A DNA stretch of 13,458 nt, from positions 1-13,458 of the forward strand of contig CAYHEC010000057.1 in NCBI GenBank assembly GCA_964355675.1. The letters are read 5' to 3'. The notes beneath the pieces are model-generated. The model ran no database searches. It had not been told where the DNA came from and worked only from the letters and a program-made list of their open reading frames with translations. This DNA comes from CAMBDS01 sp964355675. GTDB lineage: Bacteria > Electryoneota > AABM5-125-24 > Hatepunaeales > Hatepunaeaceae. Positions 6,379 through 13,458 of the stretch are shown here, piece by piece (position 1 is the first letter of the stretch; each line of letters opens with the position of its first letter). Position numbers and translations under genes: made by a program.

Positions 6379-8507
6379 AGTCTTTTATTATTACATCTTT
6401 GATTTTCGTGTGTAATTTTTCGATTTCTGTCGCCGAACCCGCCTGGGAGGTGACAAATCCCCAGCCGCTTCCCGGTCAGATCGTATCCATCGACGTCCCG
6501 TCACGGGATACAATATGGGCCGCAAATGACGCCGCAATGTTAGTACAATCGACTGACAATGGAGTATCATGGAGAATAATCGACTTGCCAGAAATCGTTA
6601 GTGGTGCATTGTTAATCGATTTCTTCTCTGGGGCGAAAGGCTACGTTGTGGCAAAAGATAATCCGACCACCCCATTCGGAGCGATGGTCTATTACACGTC
6701 AAACAGCGGGTCAGACTGGATTTCCTGGGAAATTGGCGATCAAGACGAGCCATTCAGCGCCAAATCACTGGCCGCTATTGGAGAGACCGTTATAGTAGGG
6801 GGCATTTCGCTCGGAATTTCCGATCAAGCGGTTACCTATCGCCTCGTCGATAACAGATGGGAAATCAGCTTTCTCCCCGGGGAAGGAATACAAGCACTCA
6901 ACGGCTTGTCACTTTTCAACCAGAATCTGGGTTGGACGGTCGGAGATAGAGGCTATCTTGCTTCGACATCGGATGGAGGTCGATCATGGCAACGTATTCC
7001 AACACAGCTTCAGACAGACCTCTTCTGTGTGCATTATAACTCCCCAACGACCGGCTGGATCGGCGGTGGAAATTTTGATTCTTCGCATCTTTATAAAACT
7101 ACGAACGGCGGCGCTTCATGGCAGGAAATAGAGGGCCTCGCCGCCTCAAGTAAGTTCGTCGGACTGCAATCATATCAAGGAGCGGGGGCCGCGGTTATTA
7201 GTCGGGGTGGAGGGGATCCGGATGTCGCCCATCTTCTTTTATCCACCGATGGTCGAAACTGGTCTGAAACAGGTTCATGGGACCATCAAACTCTTTCCGC
7301 AATCAAGACGAATGGGGAGTCGATTTGGGTTGTCGGAAGCGAGGGTTTAATGGCTCGTTCAACGGCCGGAGAAGAGCCAGACTTGGTCTCAAAGATTATC
7401 ACTACCAATAACCTGATCGATATTTCATTCGCCACCGGAGCCTCTGGTTGGGCAGTTGGTCTTCTGAGAACAGTTATTAAATCCTACGACGGAGGATACT
7501 CATGGGAGCTAATCGAGAACTTCCCGTTTTATGAACCAATAGCAGTTGTCGCCATTAATCCTTGGCGGGTTATCATCTCGTGTCTGGGTAGCCACGAAAT
7601 GTTGACGTCGAACGGTGGGGATACATGGCGCGAAATTGAGATCTCCGACGGTAACGTAACCGATTTTGAAAAAGTAGAAGAATCGATATTTGCCATCTCT
7701 GGCAGTTCAATTTCGATATCACACGATGATGGAGCGCACTGGACATCTTCCGAGGTGCGTCTAAACGGTACCATTTTGTCGGTCGCCGCTGTCAGCAACA
7801 GTGTCGCTTATGCGGCAATCCTGCGAGACTCAGTGTTCGTCACACAAGACGGTGGGCAGAGCTGGAGTGCATCATCAGGCGTACCTCCAAATACAAGATA
7901 TATATGTTTTCTCGATAATAACGTCGCCAAGGCCGCCGTCGAAACACAAAACGGAACGAGTATTATTGCAACAATCGATAATTGGCAACACCGTGAGCGT
8001 ATCCATTCACTTGGTTTTGATGTAACAGGATTGAAGTATTTCAGCGAAACCGATGGCTATGTCGTGGGCGCCGGTGGAGAGCTTCAGCTTCTTCATCGCG
8101 GTACGGCAAGTGGTCAACCGAGCGGACTTCGCACATCGACAGCAATCAACGGAATAGAACTTTTTCAAAACTGGATTTGGGTCTGTGGTGAAGGAGGTTT
8201 GGTCGGACGGTGGGGCGAAGATTGGCTTGGCATCCATGAAAGCGACGAGGTATTTAAACCTGATAATCCACGGATGATCAGTTGCTGGCCAAATCCAACT
8301 AATGGACGAATTAATTTTCAATTCAGCTCGAGCCGTGAAACCTCGTTCGATCTATTTAGAAGCGATGGTCGAAGGGTCATGAGCTTGAGTTATCCACCAG
8401 CAGGTGAAAGCGTCAGTTTCGATTTGAGTGGACTTGGATCAGGTATATATTTCGTGGGAAATCATGACGCGCTTTTCGACCCAAAACCGATAATACTTCT
8501 GAAATAA
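6375..8507 (+). CDS. Secreted YCF48/BNR-repeat beta-propeller protein with type-IX-like C-terminal sorting domain
   Basis: Predicted exported propeller protein of unknown role. A signal peptide (SFIITSLIFVCNFSISVA, cleavage near A20) is followed by many blades with Asp-box-like S-x-D-G-G-x-x-W motifs: STDNGVSW (59-66), STSDGGRSWQRI, KTTNGGASWQEI, KSYDGGYSWELI, LTSNGGDTWREI, SHDDGAHW and TQDGGQSW. This resembles YCF48/HCF136 and sialidase-type repeats. Residues from about 637 to the end carry a Por-type sorting domain: CWPNPTNGRINFQF, then DLFRSDGRRVMSL, SGLGSGIYFV and a terminal PIILLK. This implies delivery to the surface or medium by a type IX-like route. The GTG start at 6375 overlaps the OsmC stop as GTGA. 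YCF48 proteins can assist assembly of membrane complexes, but the sorting domain argues for an extracellular job. Confidence 0.88.
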   Translation: MKSFIITSLIFVCNFSISVAEPAWEVTNPQPLPGQIVSIDVPSRDTIWAANDAAMLVQSTDNGVSWRIIDLPEIVSGALLIDFFSGAKGYVVAKDNPTTPFGAMVYYTSNSGSDWISWEIGDQDEPFSAKSLAAIGETVIVGGISLGISDQAVTYRLVDNRWEISFLPGEGIQALNGLSLFNQNLGWTVGDRGYLASTSDGGRSWQRIPTQLQTDLFCVHYNSPTTGWIGGGNFDSSHLYKTTNGGASWQEIEGLAASSKFVGLQSYQGAGAAVISRGGGDPDVAHLLLSTDGRNWSETGSWDHQTLSAIKTNGESIWVVGSEGLMARSTAGEEPDLVSKIITTNNLIDISFATGASGWAVGLLRTVIKSYDGGYSWELIENFPFYEPIAVVAINPWRVIISCLGSHEMLTSNGGDTWREIEISDGNVTDFEKVEESIFAISGSSISISHDDGAHWTSSEVRLNGTILSVAAVSNSVAYAAILRDSVFVTQDGGQSWSASSGVPPNTRYICFLDNNVAKAAVETQNGTSIIATIDNWQHRERIHSLGFDVTGLKYFSETDGYVVGAGGELQLLHRGTASGQPSGLRTSTAINGIELFQNWIWVCGEGGLVGRWGEDWLGIHESDEVFKPDNPRMISCWPNPTNGRINFQFSSSRETSFDLFRSDGRRVMSLSYPPAGESVSFDLSGLGSGIYFVGNHDALFDPKPIILLK

Positions 8508-8528
8508 TAATTGTTGGGGGCAGGCAAC

Positions 8529-9164
8529 TCACCTGACGCCATTCTTAATGTTGTTGCTGAAATAACCCGGAAATAGTCTAGCTGAATATCTGAAAATCAG
8601 AAGAGCTAATAGAGCTCCGATAATCCATCCACAAAACACATCCAATGGCCAATGATGGCCCAAATAGACGCGCGAGTAGCCGATCAATCCTGCGCATCCG
8701 GTAAACCACCAGCGGTATTTTGGGTAATTCCACCCCCACCAGATCGCTTGTCCGGCACTGTTGGCGGCATGAGACGATGGGAATGCGTAAGACGCTTTAT
8801 ATATTTCGATCACGGGATCCGGCAGGACTATCCACTGATGCTCCCACCAGACATGCAGATCCGGGATGATGTTACACGGCCGTATTCTTGCTAATAAAGG
8901 TTTGAGTATCGTCGAGCTAACCTGGTCTGTCAATAATACGGTAATTACTGCCCCGACAACAATCCACTTGCCCTTCTTCCCGCCAAAAATGATCACGCCG
9001 ATCACTACAATGGCGACCGGCGCGAACCAGTAACTGCTTTGGTCAAGAAATGGCAGTAAGTTATTAAAAATACCATTTTGGGCGGAGAGGTTCCCTAACT
9101 TCATTGCCCAGAGGTCAAGGCTCAGAAGAATCCCCCGGAACGATTCCAACGGATCAACCGCCAA
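8529..9164 (-). CDS. PAP2-family membrane phosphatase
   Basis: Integral-membrane phosphatase of the PAP2 (phosphatidic acid phosphatase type 2) superfamily. All three signature blocks are present: KPLLARIRP (K88, R95, P96), PSSH (129-132), and SRVYLGHHWPLD (R165, H171, D175), which supplies the nucleophilic His and its Asp partner. About five hydrophobic segments surround them. The substrate may be undecaprenyl pyrophosphate, phosphatidic acid or a phosphatidylglycerophosphate; sequence alone does not decide. The frame opens with TTG at 9164, overlapping the end of the upstream gene by 11 bp. TTG at 9149, with GGCGG 8 nt upstream, is an equally good start. It is the last gene of the SPFH-RluB-barrel-PAP2 cluster and converges on the propeller gene with only 21 bp between stops and no visible terminator. 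Confidence 0.93.
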   Translation of the reverse strand: MAVDPLESFRGILLSLDLWAMKLGNLSAQNGIFNNLLPFLDQSSYWFAPVAIVVIGVIIFGGKKGKWIVVGAVITVLLTDQVSSTILKPLLARIRPCNIIPDLHVWWEHQWIVLPDPVIEIYKASYAFPSSHAANSAGQAIWWGWNYPKYRWWFTGCAGLIGYSRVYLGHHWPLDVFCGWIIGALLALLIFRYSARLFPGYFSNNIKNGVR

Positions 9165-9876
9165 ATGTTACACGAACGCCTATGACCGGCGCACTGAGGT
9201 CAACATCCGGCATGTCGAGAATTTTTACGTCGCGAAACTGCCAGCCCCCTATTCCAACCATAAGGAGATAGCTTGCCCGTCCTTCTATTGCCATGAAGCT
9301 GTTAATATAAAACTTCAGTGCAATTCCTGGTTCGATCATAAAGAAGCCATGCGACATGTTGATCGAAAAAGTCTGCCTTGTGACCGACGAATCGGGATGG
9401 AGGCTACCCATCATGTCGTCCCACGTAACATTGGCCCCAAACTGATCGATAGCTATATCTATTCCACCAAATCCAATCCCGAAATCGAGATCGACTTCCA
9501 TTCGTTTTGCGAAAGTAAATGGAATATACTCAACCAGAAAACCCCCCGCGCCAACCGTTATGGCCACATCCTGACGTATCCTGTCAGAGTTCGGAATGAT
9601 ACCGCTGACAGTAGTACCGCCTCCAAAACCATAACCGCCGATTCTAAATCCGTCTTTGACTTCTCCGTAGCCAAATCCGCCAAAATAGAGCAATGGACCT
9701 CCTACTTTCTTGAAACCAGGAGTAGATATTTTAAGCTCTTTGTCAAGAAAGCCGAGATCGGGATTATGTACGCCTATTCCAAATCCACCACCACCACTGA
9801 AGTGGTACTGTTCGGCCAAGACCGGTGAAAATCCCAGCACGAAGAGAAGAAAGAGAACAAAATTTCGTTTGATCAT
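9154..9876 (-). CDS. Exported, probably outer-membrane beta-barrel-type protein
   Basis: No specific family recognised. A clear signal peptide (MIKRNFVLFLLFVLGFSPVLA, cleavage before EQYHF) is followed by a glycine-rich chain of alternating polar and hydrophobic strands (GGGGFGIGVH, LLYFGGFGYG, GFRIGGYGFGG, MEVDLDFGIGFGGIDIAI, FMAIEGRASYLLMVGIGGW), ending in VIGVRVTF. This pattern suggests a small outer-membrane barrel of 240 residues. The ATG at 9876 is chosen because it starts the signal peptide and has AAAGGG upstream; the frame extends to 9948 without support. The Shine-Dalgarno bases overlap the stop of the pseudouridine synthase gene, so translation is probably coupled. The Gly-rich body could also be a surface-layer or lipid-carrying protein. 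Confidence 0.75.
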   Translation of the reverse strand: MIKRNFVLFLLFVLGFSPVLAEQYHFSGGGGFGIGVHNPDLGFLDKELKISTPGFKKVGGPLLYFGGFGYGEVKDGFRIGGYGFGGGTTVSGIIPNSDRIRQDVAITVGAGGFLVEYIPFTFAKRMEVDLDFGIGFGGIDIAIDQFGANVTWDDMMGSLHPDSSVTRQTFSINMSHGFFMIEPGIALKFYINSFMAIEGRASYLLMVGIGGWQFRDVKILDMPDVDLSAPVIGVRVTFGG

Positions 9877-9880
9877 TTCT

Positions 9881-10678
9881 CTACCCTTTGAGTGAATCGA
9901 ACTCTTTTTGTGATAGTTTTCGCCATCTCCCAACGGCCAGCGTTCCAAGCGCGACCGAACCGATTCTGATTCGCTTTAGCTCCAAAACGTTGCAATTTAA
10001 AGCGCCAAATAGCCTTCTGACGATCCGGTTTCTCCCCTCATGAATGACGACTCGCAACCTGCCTCCGTGATCTGGTTCGAGCGCGCTAACCTTGACCACA
10101 CGGCCGTCCAACATCACACCTCGTCGAATTTTTTCAATCTCGGGAGGATGGAGTATGCGGTGGAGCTTGACTACATATTCCTTTTCAACTTCGTGGCTTG
10201 GGTGAGTCAGCTTCAAAGTTAATTCGCCGTCATTTGTCATCAAGATCAACCCGGATGAATCCTGATCAAGCCTGCCAACAGGATGAAGTCGTTCCGGAGT
10301 GCTGACAAGATCAGCAAGACAGTACCCTCTCTCTTTCCCGGGAACCATTGTCGAAAGCACGCCAGTAGGTTTATGAAGCATAATGGCGTAAAGCTTCTCT
10401 GTCGATTGAGGCGGCACAATACGTCCCTGGTAGCGCACCTCATCATTTTCCTTTACTGGAAAAGCCGGGTCAGTGATCACACGACCATTGATAGTCAGGT
10501 CGCCGAGACGAATCAGTTCCTCAGTATGCCGTCTCGAAGCAATTCCTGCCGTAGCGGCATATTTCACTAAACGAACGGAATCCTTCGGGTAAGCGGTCTT
10601 CTGTTCAAGGACTGAGCGCTTCGGTTTACTATCTCGTTCTTCAGGCCTTGGGAGGCTCTTCGATTTCAGGTACGTCAA
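9881..10678 (-). CDS. RsuA/RluB/RluE/RluF-family rRNA pseudouridine synthase
   Basis: Isomerises a uridine in ribosomal RNA to pseudouridine. Domain order is an N-terminal basic extension (1-34), an S4 RNA-binding domain (VRLVKYAATAGIASRRHTEE, about 35-90), and the catalytic domain with HPVGRLDQDSSGLILMTNDG, where D138 is the catalytic Asp. GRNRIVRRLFGALN near the C-terminus is the usual family block. RluB is the most probable member, but the target uridine cannot be read from sequence. The start is uncertain: TTG at 10678 overlaps the SPFH gene by 38 bp and lacks a Shine-Dalgarno site, while the next standard start, GTG at 10567, would remove the first residues of the S4 domain. A non-standard start in between is possible. 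The gene sits between SPFH and a barrel-like gene in a tight cluster. Confidence 0.92.
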   Translation of the reverse strand: MTYLKSKSLPRPEERDSKPKRSVLEQKTAYPKDSVRLVKYAATAGIASRRHTEELIRLGDLTINGRVITDPAFPVKENDEVRYQGRIVPPQSTEKLYAIMLHKPTGVLSTMVPGKERGYCLADLVSTPERLHPVGRLDQDSSGLILMTNDGELTLKLTHPSHEVEKEYVVKLHRILHPPEIEKIRRGVMLDGRVVKVSALEPDHGGRLRVVIHEGRNRIVRRLFGALNCNVLELKRIRIGSVALGTLAVGRWRKLSQKEFDSLKG

Positions 10679-11417
10679 TAGGTCTCAAAAAAGGTTTAAG
10701 GATGTCGATCGGGATTGGAAAGATAATCGTCGAATTCTTCTCGGTAGCGATCTCGGAAAGAGTTTGCAAGTATCGTAATTGCAACGCAATGGGATCTTTA
10801 GCAATCACTCGCGCCGCTTCGCCCAATTTGACAGAAGCTTGGAACTCACCTTCGGCATGGGTCACTTTTGCGCGACGTTCACGCTCGGCTTCGGACTGTT
10901 TTGCCCAAGCACGTTTCATCTCTTGTGGCAGGTCAACGTGCTTGATTTCCACATTTGTCACCTTCACGCCCCATGGTTCGATATGGCGGTCGATGATTTC
11001 TTGAAGTCGAAGATTGATTTTATCCCGCTCTGCAAGAAGATCGTCCAGTTCGACTTGACCCAATACCGAACGCAATGTTGTCTGAGAGAATTGCAGTGTA
11101 GCGTACAAGTAGTTTTCGACTGCAATAACTGCTTTAACTGGATCAACAATTCGGAAATAGATCACCGCATTAACTTGCACAGAAACATTATCTTTAGTGA
11201 TAACGTCCTGTGGTGGAACGTCCCGGGCTTCAACTCTAAGGCTGGTTCTGACCATCTTGTCAACAATCGGGATCAGAAAGATTATGCCAGGTCCTTTGGC
11301 GGCGATTACCCGCCCAAGACGAAAAACGACCCCTCGCTCGTACTCGTTGAGTATTTTTACTGAGCTGGCAAGAATAAAAAAAACTACCGCGGCGAGAACA
11401 ATAAATGGAAGCGGCAT
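10641..11417 (-). CDS. SPFH/band 7 (stomatin/slipin-type) membrane protein
   Basis: Membrane-anchored scaffold of the prohibitin-stomatin superfamily, which oligomerises and organises membrane domains or proteases. An N-terminal membrane anchor (residues 4-22) is followed by the slipin motif NEYERGVVFRLGRV (24-37), KGPGIIFLIPIVDK, the band 7 core (about 45-165, with VEARDVPPQDVITKDNVSV) and a charged helix MKRAWAKQSEAERERRAK (168-185). The C-terminus ends in PEIEEPPKA. At 258 residues it has typical slipin length. ATG at 11417 has a strong AGGAG site. Bacterial slipins are often next to an NfeD membrane protein; none is present here, and the next gene is a pseudouridine synthase. It heads the minus-strand cluster. 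Confidence 0.95.
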   Translation of the reverse strand: MPLPFIVLAAVVFFILASSVKILNEYERGVVFRLGRVIAAKGPGIIFLIPIVDKMVRTSLRVEARDVPPQDVITKDNVSVQVNAVIYFRIVDPVKAVIAVENYLYATLQFSQTTLRSVLGQVELDDLLAERDKINLRLQEIIDRHIEPWGVKVTNVEIKHVDLPQEMKRAWAKQSEAERERRAKVTHAEGEFQASVKLGEAARVIAKDPIALQLRYLQTLSEIATEKNSTIIFPIPIDILKPFLRPIDVPEIEEPPKA

Positions 11418-11469
11418 TGAGACTCCTGAATTAAGGTTTCGAGCCGATACGATACATCAATCAACTGCA

Positions 11470-11497
11470 TGGAGGGCGGGACAAATCCCGCCCTCCA
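11470..11497. repeat. Perfect 12-bp stem hairpin between gcvPA and the SPFH gene
   Basis: TGGAGGGCGGGA (11470-11481) pairs completely with TCCCGCCCTCCA (11486-11497) across the loop CAAA. It lies 20 bp past the gcvPA stop. The bases that follow on the minus strand are TGCAGTTGATTG, so there is no U-tract. Whether it ends transcription is open; its place suggests it bounds the gcv unit. Confidence 0.7.
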
Positions 11498-11516
11498 ATG
11501 TGAGACAACTGATAAG

Positions 11517-12860
11517 TTACGCGATGACTTCCCCCAGCACCTTGACGAATTCATCCATCTCGGATTTTGATCGCTTCTCGGTTACTGCCAGAATTAGGCT
11601 GTTATCGTGATCCGGATAATACCACCCAAGTGGCGGGCCAGCAAATATTCCCCGCTCGGCAAGGCGTTCTTGCACAACCCTCCCAGAGAGTGGTAGCGTT
11701 ACGACAAATTCTGAGAAAAACTCACCCTTGTAAATGCGTTTTACACTGGGAATCGTTGTCACTTTCCCAGCCAGATAATGGGCACCTCGGTAGCTGTTCT
11801 CAGCCGCACGATGCAACCCATCCTTACCGACAAGACTCAAGTAAATCGTTGCACAGAGCGCCAGCAAAGCTTGATTAGTGCATATATTGGAGGTTGCTTT
11901 TTCACGACGGATGTGCTGTTCGCGAGTCTGCAAAGTCAGAACAAATCCATCACGATCAAGACGATCCTTGGCGCGAGCCACAATCCGTCCCGGCATCAGC
12001 CGTATAAGATCCTTCTTAACCGCAAACAATCCAACATAAGGACCACCGAAGCTCATGGGGATACCAAAAGGCTGACCCTCGGCGGTGGCAATATCAGCTC
12101 CCCACTCACCCGGAGGCTTCAGCAAGCCCAGAGAAATTGGATAGGTTGAGGAGATCACCAACGCTCCTGCCTCATGGGCAAGCTGAGATGCTTTGACGGT
12201 CGGCTCAAGCAGGCCAAAAAAATTCGGATGTTGGATGATCAGTGCGGCAGACCCGTCCAAATGCTCCACCAACTCCACAAAATCGATCAGTCCATCTATC
12301 CCTTTCATTAATCGAATCTCGATTTCAAGAGGGGAGCAGTAAGTGTTAAGAACGTGCAAATACTGCGGATTTAGGCCTGCAGGAACGACGATTGCCTTAC
12401 GTCCAGTCTTTCTGACCGCCATCATCACCCCTTCGGCAAGGGCGGTAGCGCCATCGTAGTGAGAGGCGTTCGAGGCGTCCATCCCCGTCAACCGACAGAC
12501 CATCGTCTGAAATTCATAAATCGTCTGAAGTGTGCCTTGGGCAACTTCTGCTTGATAGGGAGTGTATGCAGTGTAGAATTCCGAACGACTCAGGAGGTGC
12601 GAAATTGCCGCAGGGATATAATGATCATACACGCCACCGCCAAGAAACGATACAACATCCGAAGCAGGCGTATTGAGGCCAGAGAGCGTCTTGAATTCCT
12701 TGACAAGATCGAATTCGCGTTCACCTATTGGCAGATCGAGCGGATATTCGATTCGAAACTTGTCGGGGATAACCTTGGCGATCAATTCGTCCAACGAACC
12801 GACGCCGATGGTTTCCAGCATCTTCGCCCGGTCGGCTTCGCTGTGCGAGGTGTAATTCAT
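11517..12860 (-). CDS. gcvPA: Glycine dehydrogenase (decarboxylating) subunit 1
   Basis: Alpha half of the two-subunit P-protein of the glycine cleavage system. With GcvPB it decarboxylates glycine and passes the aminomethyl group to the lipoyl arm of GcvH in the cytosol. Diagnostic blocks are FLGGGVYDHYIPAAISHLL, YTPYQAEVAQGTLQTIYEF, NASHYDGATALAEGVMMA and GEWGADIATAEGQPFG. As expected for subunit 1, it does not carry the PLP-binding lysine, which sits in subunit 2. The 447 residues match the family. ATG at 12860 (MNYTSHSEADRAKM) begins one base after the gcvH stop (TAAGATG), so the two are translationally coupled; an upstream extension to 12914 would overlap gcvH and is unlikely. gcvPB does not follow; after a hairpin comes the SPFH gene. 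Confidence 0.97.
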   Translation of the reverse strand: MNYTSHSEADRAKMLETIGVGSLDELIAKVIPDKFRIEYPLDLPIGEREFDLVKEFKTLSGLNTPASDVVSFLGGGVYDHYIPAAISHLLSRSEFYTAYTPYQAEVAQGTLQTIYEFQTMVCRLTGMDASNASHYDGATALAEGVMMAVRKTGRKAIVVPAGLNPQYLHVLNTYCSPLEIEIRLMKGIDGLIDFVELVEHLDGSAALIIQHPNFFGLLEPTVKASQLAHEAGALVISSTYPISLGLLKPPGEWGADIATAEGQPFGIPMSFGGPYVGLFAVKKDLIRLMPGRIVARAKDRLDRDGFVLTLQTREQHIRREKATSNICTNQALLALCATIYLSLVGKDGLHRAAENSYRGAHYLAGKVTTIPSVKRIYKGEFFSEFVVTLPLSGRVVQERLAERGIFAGPPLGWYYPDHDNSLILAVTEKRSKSEMDEFVKVLGEVIA

Positions 12861-12861
12861 C

Positions 12862-13260
12862 TTAGTGGTGGTCTCCCTTGGACTGCAAAGTGAGTTTGCC
12901 GTAGGCTGACGCATCGAGTAATTCCTTCAACTCACTGGCGTCCGAAAGTTTAATTTTGACGATCCAACCTTTCCCGTAGGCGTCCTGATTGATAAGTTCC
13001 GGTTGCTGACCGAGATCAAGATTGACCGCGCTGATTGTGCCGCTGACAGGAGCATTAAGATCGGATGCGGCCTTGACTGCTTCGATGGAACCGAACGGTT
13101 TCCCGGCGGTCACTAAGGCTCCTGTTTCAGGCAGGTCAAGAAATACTATATCACCAAGCTCGCCTTGCGCGTAGTCGGTTATGCCAACGGATCCTTCGTT
13201 ACCTTCGATTCGAATCCACTCGTGTTCATTGGTGTAGAGGAGTGCTGTTGGAATGTTCAT
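12862..13260 (-). CDS. gcvH: Glycine cleavage system H protein
   Basis: Lipoylated carrier that shuttles the aminomethyl intermediate between the P, T and L proteins. The start TNEHEWIRIEGNEGSVGITDYAQ is typical after residue 10. The lipoate is attached to K63 in GSIEAVKAASDLNAPVSG, and QPELINQDAYGKGWIVKI is the usual C-terminal block. The 132 residues match the family (E. coli 129). ATG at 13260 has only a distant AAAGG (11-nt spacer). The gene is followed by gcvPA after a single base. gcvT, often upstream, is not seen in the 198 bp to the window edge. Confidence 0.98.
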   Translation of the reverse strand: MNIPTALLYTNEHEWIRIEGNEGSVGITDYAQGELGDIVFLDLPETGALVTAGKPFGSIEAVKAASDLNAPVSGTISAVNLDLGQQPELINQDAYGKGWIVKIKLSDASELKELLDASAYGKLTLQSKGDHH

Positions 13261-13458
13261 TTTTGTTGTTGCCTTTGGAAGATTCTGGTTGATTAAATAC
13301 CGAGATTCTATTATTGAATATTGATAAGCGGTGCTTTAGGCTCCTAGACGGAGGACTTTTAGCCTGCTCTTGACGGGCTGGAAGCCCAACCTACGAAGTA
13401 AGAGCGGACTGAAAGAGTTCGTTGATTTATTCGTTCGAGTAGAGATTTGATCCTCTTG
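13261..13458. other. Non-coding edge upstream of gcvH
   Basis: I see no gene in this stretch. The 60 bp next to gcvH are AT-rich and should hold its promoter, but no convincing -35/-10 pair stands out. No glycine riboswitch (paired GGAG-type aptamers) is visible. Further right are small palindromes. Confidence 0.45.
13338..13387. repeat. Cluster of short palindromes, including GGGCT-GGA-AGCCC
   Basis: AGGCT (13338-13342) can pair with AGCCT (13361-13365), with an inner CTCC/GGAG. Ten bases on, GGGCT (13375-13379) and AGCCC (13383-13387) close a GGA loop. The sequence reads like a dispersed intergenic repeat. The stems are short, so confidence is modest. Confidence 0.4.

Noticed and set aside
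9349..9828. 159-codon plus-strand open frame
   Set aside because: It is antisense to the signal-peptide-bearing barrel-like gene and has no recognisable features or ribosome binding site.
10779..11363. 194-codon plus-strand open frame
   Set aside because: It is antisense to the clearly recognisable SPFH gene and has a Cys/Phe/His-rich low-complexity product.
11470..11497. Standard Rho-independent terminator
   Set aside because: The stem is strong, but no U-tract follows on either strand, so it is listed as a hairpin repeat.
13261..13458. Glycine riboswitch upstream of gcvH
   Set aside because: I could not find the conserved aptamer cores or tandem arrangement; only short palindromes are present.
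1..13458. Defence island, prophage, secondary-metabolite cluster or other new multi-gene system
   Set aside because: Most genes belong to recognisable housekeeping or envelope families, and no integrase, transposase, nuclease, toxin or synthase core gene is present.

Overview
The window looks like chromosomal, mostly housekeeping sequence from a bacterium of the FCB superphylum. A Zixibacteria-like or related uncultivated lineage is my best guess. The reasons are a C-terminal domain of the type-IX-secretion sorting type on a secreted beta-propeller protein, a lipoprotein with LVIVD repeats, a split glycine decarboxylase (gcvPA form), moderate GC content, and many different palindromic intergenic repeats. 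This is inference from gene content; there is no rRNA gene. I see no phage, plasmid, insertion sequence, CRISPR array, tRNA gene or defence system.

Layout from left to right. (1) At 1-496 (minus) lies the 5' part of a gene that runs off the left edge. It encodes an Arg/Gly/Pro/Asp-rich disordered region with a 37-residue repeat, and no ATG, GTG or TTG is available as its start. (2) At 493-1182 (minus) is a YugP-type membrane zinc peptidase with its own promoter-like site. (3) A 295-bp spacer (1183-1477) holds three hairpins. (4) At 1478-2738 (minus) are yajC and fmt, overlapping. (5) At 2797-2829 is a strong hairpin. (6) At 2837-5572 (minus) are tgt and an LVIVD-repeat lipoprotein. tgt appears to start at an AUA codon. 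(7) At 5573-5955 is a divergent intergenic region with an inverted pair of REP-like repeats. (8) At 5956-8507 (plus) are an OsmC-family protein and a secreted YCF48/BNR-type propeller protein, overlapping by 4 bp. (9) At 8529-11417 (minus) is a compact four-gene cluster transcribed in the order SPFH/slipin, RluB-type pseudouridine synthase, outer-membrane-type beta protein, PAP2 phosphatase. (10) At 11470-11497 is a hairpin. (11) At 11517-13260 (minus) are gcvH and gcvPA, with no gcvPB next to them. (12) At 13261-13458 is a non-coding edge with small palindromes.

Functionally, the window combines translation and RNA modification (fmt, tgt, RluB family), protein export and envelope biology (yajC, YugP, SPFH, PAP2, beta-barrel-like protein, LVIVD lipoprotein, sorted propeller), peroxide defence (OsmC) and C1 metabolism (gcvH/gcvPA). 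The most interesting points are not a new system. They are an apparent use of non-standard start codons (CUG, AUA), a disordered repeat-rich N-terminus of unknown attachment, and a dense set of different intergenic palindromes, several of them just after stop codons and without U-tracts.
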